Shown here: positions 40,773 to 43,436 of the stretch, in pieces
How the letters are laid out: every line of letters begins with the position of its first letter
Position numbering within the stretch: position 1 is the first letter of the stretch
DNA from: an uncultured Lachnospiraceae bacterium
GTDB taxonomy: Bacteria > Bacillota > Clostridia > Lachnospirales > Lachnospiraceae
Length of the DNA: 43,436 nt
Assembly: GCA_900550235.1 (NCBI GenBank)
Contig: URRQ01000017.1
Coordinates: 1-43,436, forward strand
Direction: 5' to 3'
The notes under the pieces: model-generated
What the model was told of the DNA's origin: nothing
Databases searched by the model: none
Seen by the model: only the letters and a program-made list of their open reading frames with translations
Translations under genes and position numbers: made by a program

Positions 40773-40938
40773 CTGTGAAACATGCATGAATTACGAATAT
40801 GACGAAGAATATGAATATTACGTATGCACGAAGGACTTGGATGAAGACGAGATGTATCGGTTTGTCAAAGGCGATTTCAGAGAGTGTCCATACTATCAGT
40901 TTGGAGATGAATATCGCATCGTAAGAAAACAGATGTAA
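40759..40938 (+). CDS. DUF6472-like small cysteine protein
   Basis: A 59-aa acidic protein starting MGRSNCETCMNYEYDEEYEY, with four cysteines (CETC, VCTKD, ECPYY) and a closing DEYRIVRKQM, as in a small family common in Lachnospiraceae (DUF6472). A probable zinc or Fe-S binder; function unknown. An in-frame ATG at 40753 is only 3 nt from GGAGG, so ATG 40759 (9 nt) is preferred. It overlaps the end of the tandem-cysteine gene by 14 nt, implying coupled translation of two Cys-rich proteins. Confidence 0.8.
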   Translation: MGRSNCETCMNYEYDEEYEYYVCTKDLDEDEMYRFVKGDFRECPYYQFGDEYRIVRKQM

Positions 40939-40961
40939 CGCTGTGATTTGGGAGGAAAACG

Positions 40962-41603
40962 ATGGCATTTGATTATAAAAAGGAATACAAAGAATTTTAT
41001 ATGCCCCCTAAGAAACCTACCATTGTCGCTGTACCGAAAATGAATTACATTGCCGTTCGAGGGCAAGGGAATCCCAATGAAGAAGATGGAGAATATAAAA
41101 AGGCAATCGAACTATTGTATGGAATTGCTTTTACGATTAAAATGAGCTACAAAGGAACACATAAAATAGAAGGATATTTTCAATATGTAGTTCCTCCGTT
41201 AGAAGGCTTTTGGTGGCAGGAAAATGTGAAGGGGATTGATTATGCTCACAAAGAAGAATTCCAATGGATTGCAGTTATTCGGTTACCGGATTTTGTGACA
41301 AAAGAAGAGTTTGACTGGGCTGTAGGTGAAGCAACGAAAAAGAAAAAAGAAGATTTTTCAAAGGTAGAATATTTTACATATGAAGAAGGAATGTGTGTAC
41401 AATGCATGCATATCGGTTCTTACGATGAAGAACCGCTTACTGTAGAAAAGATGCATGCATATATGGAAGAACAGGGATATGAACTGGATATTACAGAAGA
41501 ACGGTTGCATCACGAGATCTATTTAAGCGATCCACGAAGAACATCAGAAGAGAAACTTAAGACTGTTGTACGACATCCGATTAAACAGATTCAAAAACCA
41601 TGA
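40962..41603 (+). CDS. GyrI-like small-molecule-binding domain protein
   Basis: A 213-aa stand-alone GyrI-like protein: KPTIVAVPKMNYIAVRGQGN, then GYFQYVVPPLEGFWWQEN, FQWIAVIRLPDFVTKEEF, and the His-containing LHHEIYLSDPRRTSEEKLKT. It lacks any DNA-binding domain. Stand-alone members bind, and in some cases hydrolyse, planar toxic compounds. GGGAGGAAAACG precedes the ATG. It may act in toxin tolerance, but no exporter is adjacent. Confidence 0.88.
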   Translation: MAFDYKKEYKEFYMPPKKPTIVAVPKMNYIAVRGQGNPNEEDGEYKKAIELLYGIAFTIKMSYKGTHKIEGYFQYVVPPLEGFWWQENVKGIDYAHKEEFQWIAVIRLPDFVTKEEFDWAVGEATKKKKEDFSKVEYFTYEEGMCVQCMHIGSYDEEPLTVEKMHAYMEEQGYELDITEERLHHEIYLSDPRRTSEEKLKTVVRHPIKQIQKP

Positions 41604-41621
41604 ACGGCAAAACAAGGAAAT

Positions 41622-41879
41622 ATGAATTATGCATATATCCTGAAATGCAGTGATGATACATATTATACTGGTTGGACGAATGATTTAGAAAAGCGTGTAA
41701 AACGCCATAATGAAGGAAAAGGCGCAAAATACACGAAAGTAAGGCGTCCGGTAGAGCTGGTCTATTATGAAGAGTTTGCGACAAAGCAGGAGGCCATGAA
41801 ACGGGAATATGCAATTAAACAGTTGAAAAAATGCAAAAAGGAAGAATTAATCTACAATTGGGGACGTAGTAAAGTGTAA
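41622..41879 (+). CDS. GIY-YIG nuclease superfamily protein (UPF0213/YhbQ-like)
   Basis: An 85-aa single-domain GIY-YIG protein: NYAYILKCSDDTYYTGWTND, then LEKRVKRHNEGKGAKYTKVR and VELVYYEEFATKQEAMKREY. It has the conserved Tyr pair, Arg and Glu of the nuclease core. The last seven residues (NWGRSKV) and the TAA are encoded by the left arm and loop of the palindromic repeat at 41849-41905, so the natural C-terminus was probably replaced by repeat insertion. The ribosome site is weak (AAGGAA). Confidence 0.9.
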   Translation: MNYAYILKCSDDTYYTGWTNDLEKRVKRHNEGKGAKYTKVRRPVELVYYEEFATKQEAMKREYAIKQLKKCKKEELIYNWGRSKV

Positions 41880-41905
41880 GAATACTACGTCCCCAATTGT
41901 AGATT
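41849..41905. repeat. GGGGACGTAGTA palindromic repeat, copy 2
   Basis: A perfect 23-bp inverted repeat (41849-41871 with 41883-41905; core ATTGGGGACGTAGTA) and an 11-nt loop holding the GIY-YIG stop codon. The core matches copy 1 at 33666-33706 base for base, including AAAGTG at the loop entry. GCCCTGTCCC follows. No T tract. Confidence 0.85.
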
Positions 41906-41965
41906 GCCCTGTCCCTATTTGACAATTCTGGATATTTTGTATATCGTAATATCGGAGGGATGATT

Positions 41966-42430
41966 ATGATACAGAATATTTTTGGTATGCCGGAAGCTTA
42001 TGCGAAGGTGCAGGGAAATGTGGAAAAATCCGAGATTCGTGGAGAAGTTTATTTTTACGGAGTTCATAATGGGACCGTGATTGTGGCGGAGATATATGGC
42101 CTTCCGAATACAATGGAGAAGGAGAACGGGAATTTTTATGGATTCCATATCCATGAGGGAGAAAGTTGCACAGGAGATGAGCAGGATCCATTTAAGAATG
42201 TAGATATGCATTATAATCCTGAAAAGAGAATACATCCAAAGCATGCAGGCGATTTGCCACCGCTTCTTGCGAATGATGGAATCGCATGGAGTGCCGTATA
42301 CACGGAGCGATTCTATCCGGAGGACATTATTGGAAGAACTGTGGTAATTCATGATATGGCAGATGATTTTCATATGCAACCATCGGGAAATTCCGGAAAG
42401 AAGATTGCTTGTGGAGAGATTGTAGACTGA
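41966..42430 (+). CDS. Cu/Zn superoxide dismutase-like protein, no signal peptide
   Basis: A 154-aa protein with the Cu/Zn-SOD metal pattern: His61 and His63 (GFHIHEGESC), His82, His90, His93 and Asp96 (HPKHAGDLPP), and His129 (VVIHDMADDF), plus Cys68 and Cys149 in the positions of the family disulfide and the closing GNSGKKIACGEI. All seven metal ligands can be matched. Unlike most bacterial SodC it has no export signal, so it should be cytoplasmic. GGAGGG at 41954-41959 favours ATG 41966 over 41960. Role inferred as superoxide removal, or a metal-binding homologue. Confidence 0.85.
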   Translation: MIQNIFGMPEAYAKVQGNVEKSEIRGEVYFYGVHNGTVIVAEIYGLPNTMEKENGNFYGFHIHEGESCTGDEQDPFKNVDMHYNPEKRIHPKHAGDLPPLLANDGIAWSAVYTERFYPEDIIGRTVVIHDMADDFHMQPSGNSGKKIACGEIVD

Positions 42431-42440
42431 AAAAAGGTAT

Positions 42441-42456
42441 GGGACTGTCGGTTAAT
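42441..42456. other. Possible left end of the IS1182-type element
   Basis: GGGACTGTCGGTTAAT begins 10 nt after the SOD-like stop, before the transposase. It has the look of an IS terminal repeat, but the matching end is outside the window and no target duplication can be seen. Confidence 0.35.
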
Positions 42457-42480
42457 ACCGATTTCTAGGCTCTAAATCTT

Positions 42481-42549
42481 AAAATACGAATCTCCTGTAG
42501 AAATCAGTATTTTTAATACTTGAACTTCTTCAGGAGATTCGTATTTTTT
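42481..42549. repeat. Double-stem palindromic element, copy B (3' of the transposase)
   Basis: A perfect 17-bp outer stem AAAATACGAATCTCCTG (42481-42497)/complement (42533-42549) encloses AGTATT/AATACT. It shares the outer stem pattern and the AGAAATCAGTATTT interior with copy A at 11642-11707. On the minus strand it lies downstream of the transposase stop and may be its terminator. Confidence 0.75.
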
Positions 42550-42612
42550 CTTTCCTGTATGTATTTTAGGGCACAAAAACCCCTTGACTGCATTTTTGAA
42601 AGCACTCTTTTT

Positions 42613-43436
42613 CTAAGCAGTCTTTTCTTCGGTTTTTCCTTCAAATTTCTTGATCTTATCATGAAGAAAACGATGGTATTTATTTATATTTCTTCCAATC
42701 GCATACAGCATGAATTCTTTATATACTTTTTCTGCTGTCCGGTAATTGAAACGTCGAAAGCCGTCATTTTCTTTGATGTCCCCAAAATGTCCTTCTGTCT
42801 GAATGGAACGGATCTGGCGGTTCAAAATCCCCTTCTCACTTTGGATGTTTGCATGAGATTCTTCTTTTAAAGCTTCCCATTGTTTATTGATCTTCATGAC
42901 CTTATTTTTCTCTGCATCTTTTTTAGCATCATATTTATAGAGACATTTTGCTTTATGTTCGCAGCCGCTGCAATCGGAACATCCATACACCTCAAACGTT
43001 TGAGTGTAACCAGCCTGTTCTTTTGTTTCGGTTCTGATATGATGAAGTTCTCTTCCGTCATGGCAGACATAATAAAGCTCATCCTCGAACATCTGTGTTT
43101 TCATGTTGTAATACTTCCCAATATCTTCCAGATAAGCACGTGTTTTTCGCTTTTCATGATCCTGCAGTTTGATGTAACTGGAAATGTTCTGTTTTTTTAA
43201 ATACAGAAGATTCTTTTCACTACAATAACCGCTGTCTGCCGTAACTTCTCTCAAGACAGCTCCAAATGCTTTTTTATGTTTCTCTAAGACCGGAATTAAC
43301 GTATTATAATCTGTCCGGTCATTGCTTACATATGCCTGAACAATAAAATAATTTTCTACTGCTATCTGAATGTTATATGCTGCTTTTAATTGTCCATTTA
43401 GCATATGGTCTTCTTTCATTCTCATAAATGTAGCTT
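42613..43436 (-). mobile_element. IS1182-family transposase, 5' part beyond the window
   Basis: The C-terminal 270+ residues of a DDE transposase of the IS1182 type. LNGQLKAAYNIQIAVENYFI begins the catalytic region, the second Asp is in VTADSGYCSE, the Cys-rich insertion CSDCSGCEHKAKC is typical of the family, and the Glu-containing IQTEGHFGDIKENDGFRRFN is near the end. The frame continues past base 43436 (residues ATF before the ATG at 43425), so this ATG is internal and the gene is cut by the window edge, not truncated by mutation. No frameshift is seen within it. Confidence 0.92.

Noticed and set aside
1..43436. tRNA/rRNA genes, CRISPR arrays, prophage or conjugative modules
   Set aside because: No such signatures were seen by eye on either strand; a dedicated scan was not possible.

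Overview
The window reads as chromosomal DNA of an anaerobic, low-to-mid-GC Firmicute, most probably a gut Lachnospiraceae (Ruminococcus/Mediterraneibacter/Dorea-like). This is an inference from gene content and style: strong AGGAGG ribosome sites, a tyrosine T-box, indolepyruvate:ferredoxin oxidoreductase, XpaC/TelA, a DUF1848 protein and an IS1182-type transposase. I saw no rRNA, tRNA, CRISPR array, prophage or plasmid origin.

Layout. 1-1.02 kb: a 5'-damaged XRE-type membrane regulator. 1.1-3.0 kb: nagB-nagA (amino-sugar catabolism). 3.2-6.1 kb: a MATE exporter divergent from a MerR/GyrI-type regulator across a textbook 19-bp-spacer MerR promoter, then a metallophosphoesterase. 6.2-11.6 kb: a complete liv branched-chain amino acid ABC operon (livKHMGF) ending in a cytidylate-kinase-like gene. 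11.8-16.7 kb: iorA-iorB-paaK (2-oxoacid to acyl-CoA and acid), the stump of an MFS transporter, and a glutaminase; together with liv this is an amino-acid uptake and fermentation block. 16.7-18.3 kb: T-box leader and tyrS. 18.3-20.8 kb, minus strand: a GH13 enzyme followed by an anion-type permease.

20.9-29.3 kb: a tightly spaced plus-strand run of eight genes: P-type ATPase, xpaC, telA, an SRA-HNH (type IV restriction-like) nuclease, a DUF3783-like protein, ridA, a GT4 glycosyltransferase and a PHP phosphoesterase. 29.6-31.9 kb: msrC (minus) divergent from padR and a HAAS-SEDS membrane protein. 32.0-37.5 kb: nth, a 56-codon gene, a cytoplasmic parvulin, a pRiA4b ORF-3-like protein, a zinc alcohol dehydrogenase and a DUF1848 protein.

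37.5-37.8 kb (minus) holds the most striking item: a 98-codon frame open on both sides of one in-frame TGA, with a CxxU arrangement and a strong hairpin at SECIS distance, so a candidate selenoprotein. 38.0-42.4 kb: msrA, an unrecognised protein, a CorA-type transporter, a tandem-duplicated cysteine protein, a DUF6472-like protein, a GyrI-like protein, a GIY-YIG protein and a cytoplasmic Cu/Zn SOD-like protein. The window ends inside an IS1182-type transposase.

Two pairs of dispersed palindromic repeats also occur: a GGGGACGTAGTA element (33.67 and 41.85 kb; the second copy supplies the C-terminus of the GIY-YIG gene) and a roughly 65-bp double-stem element (11.64 and 42.48 kb; the second copy lies beside the transposase).
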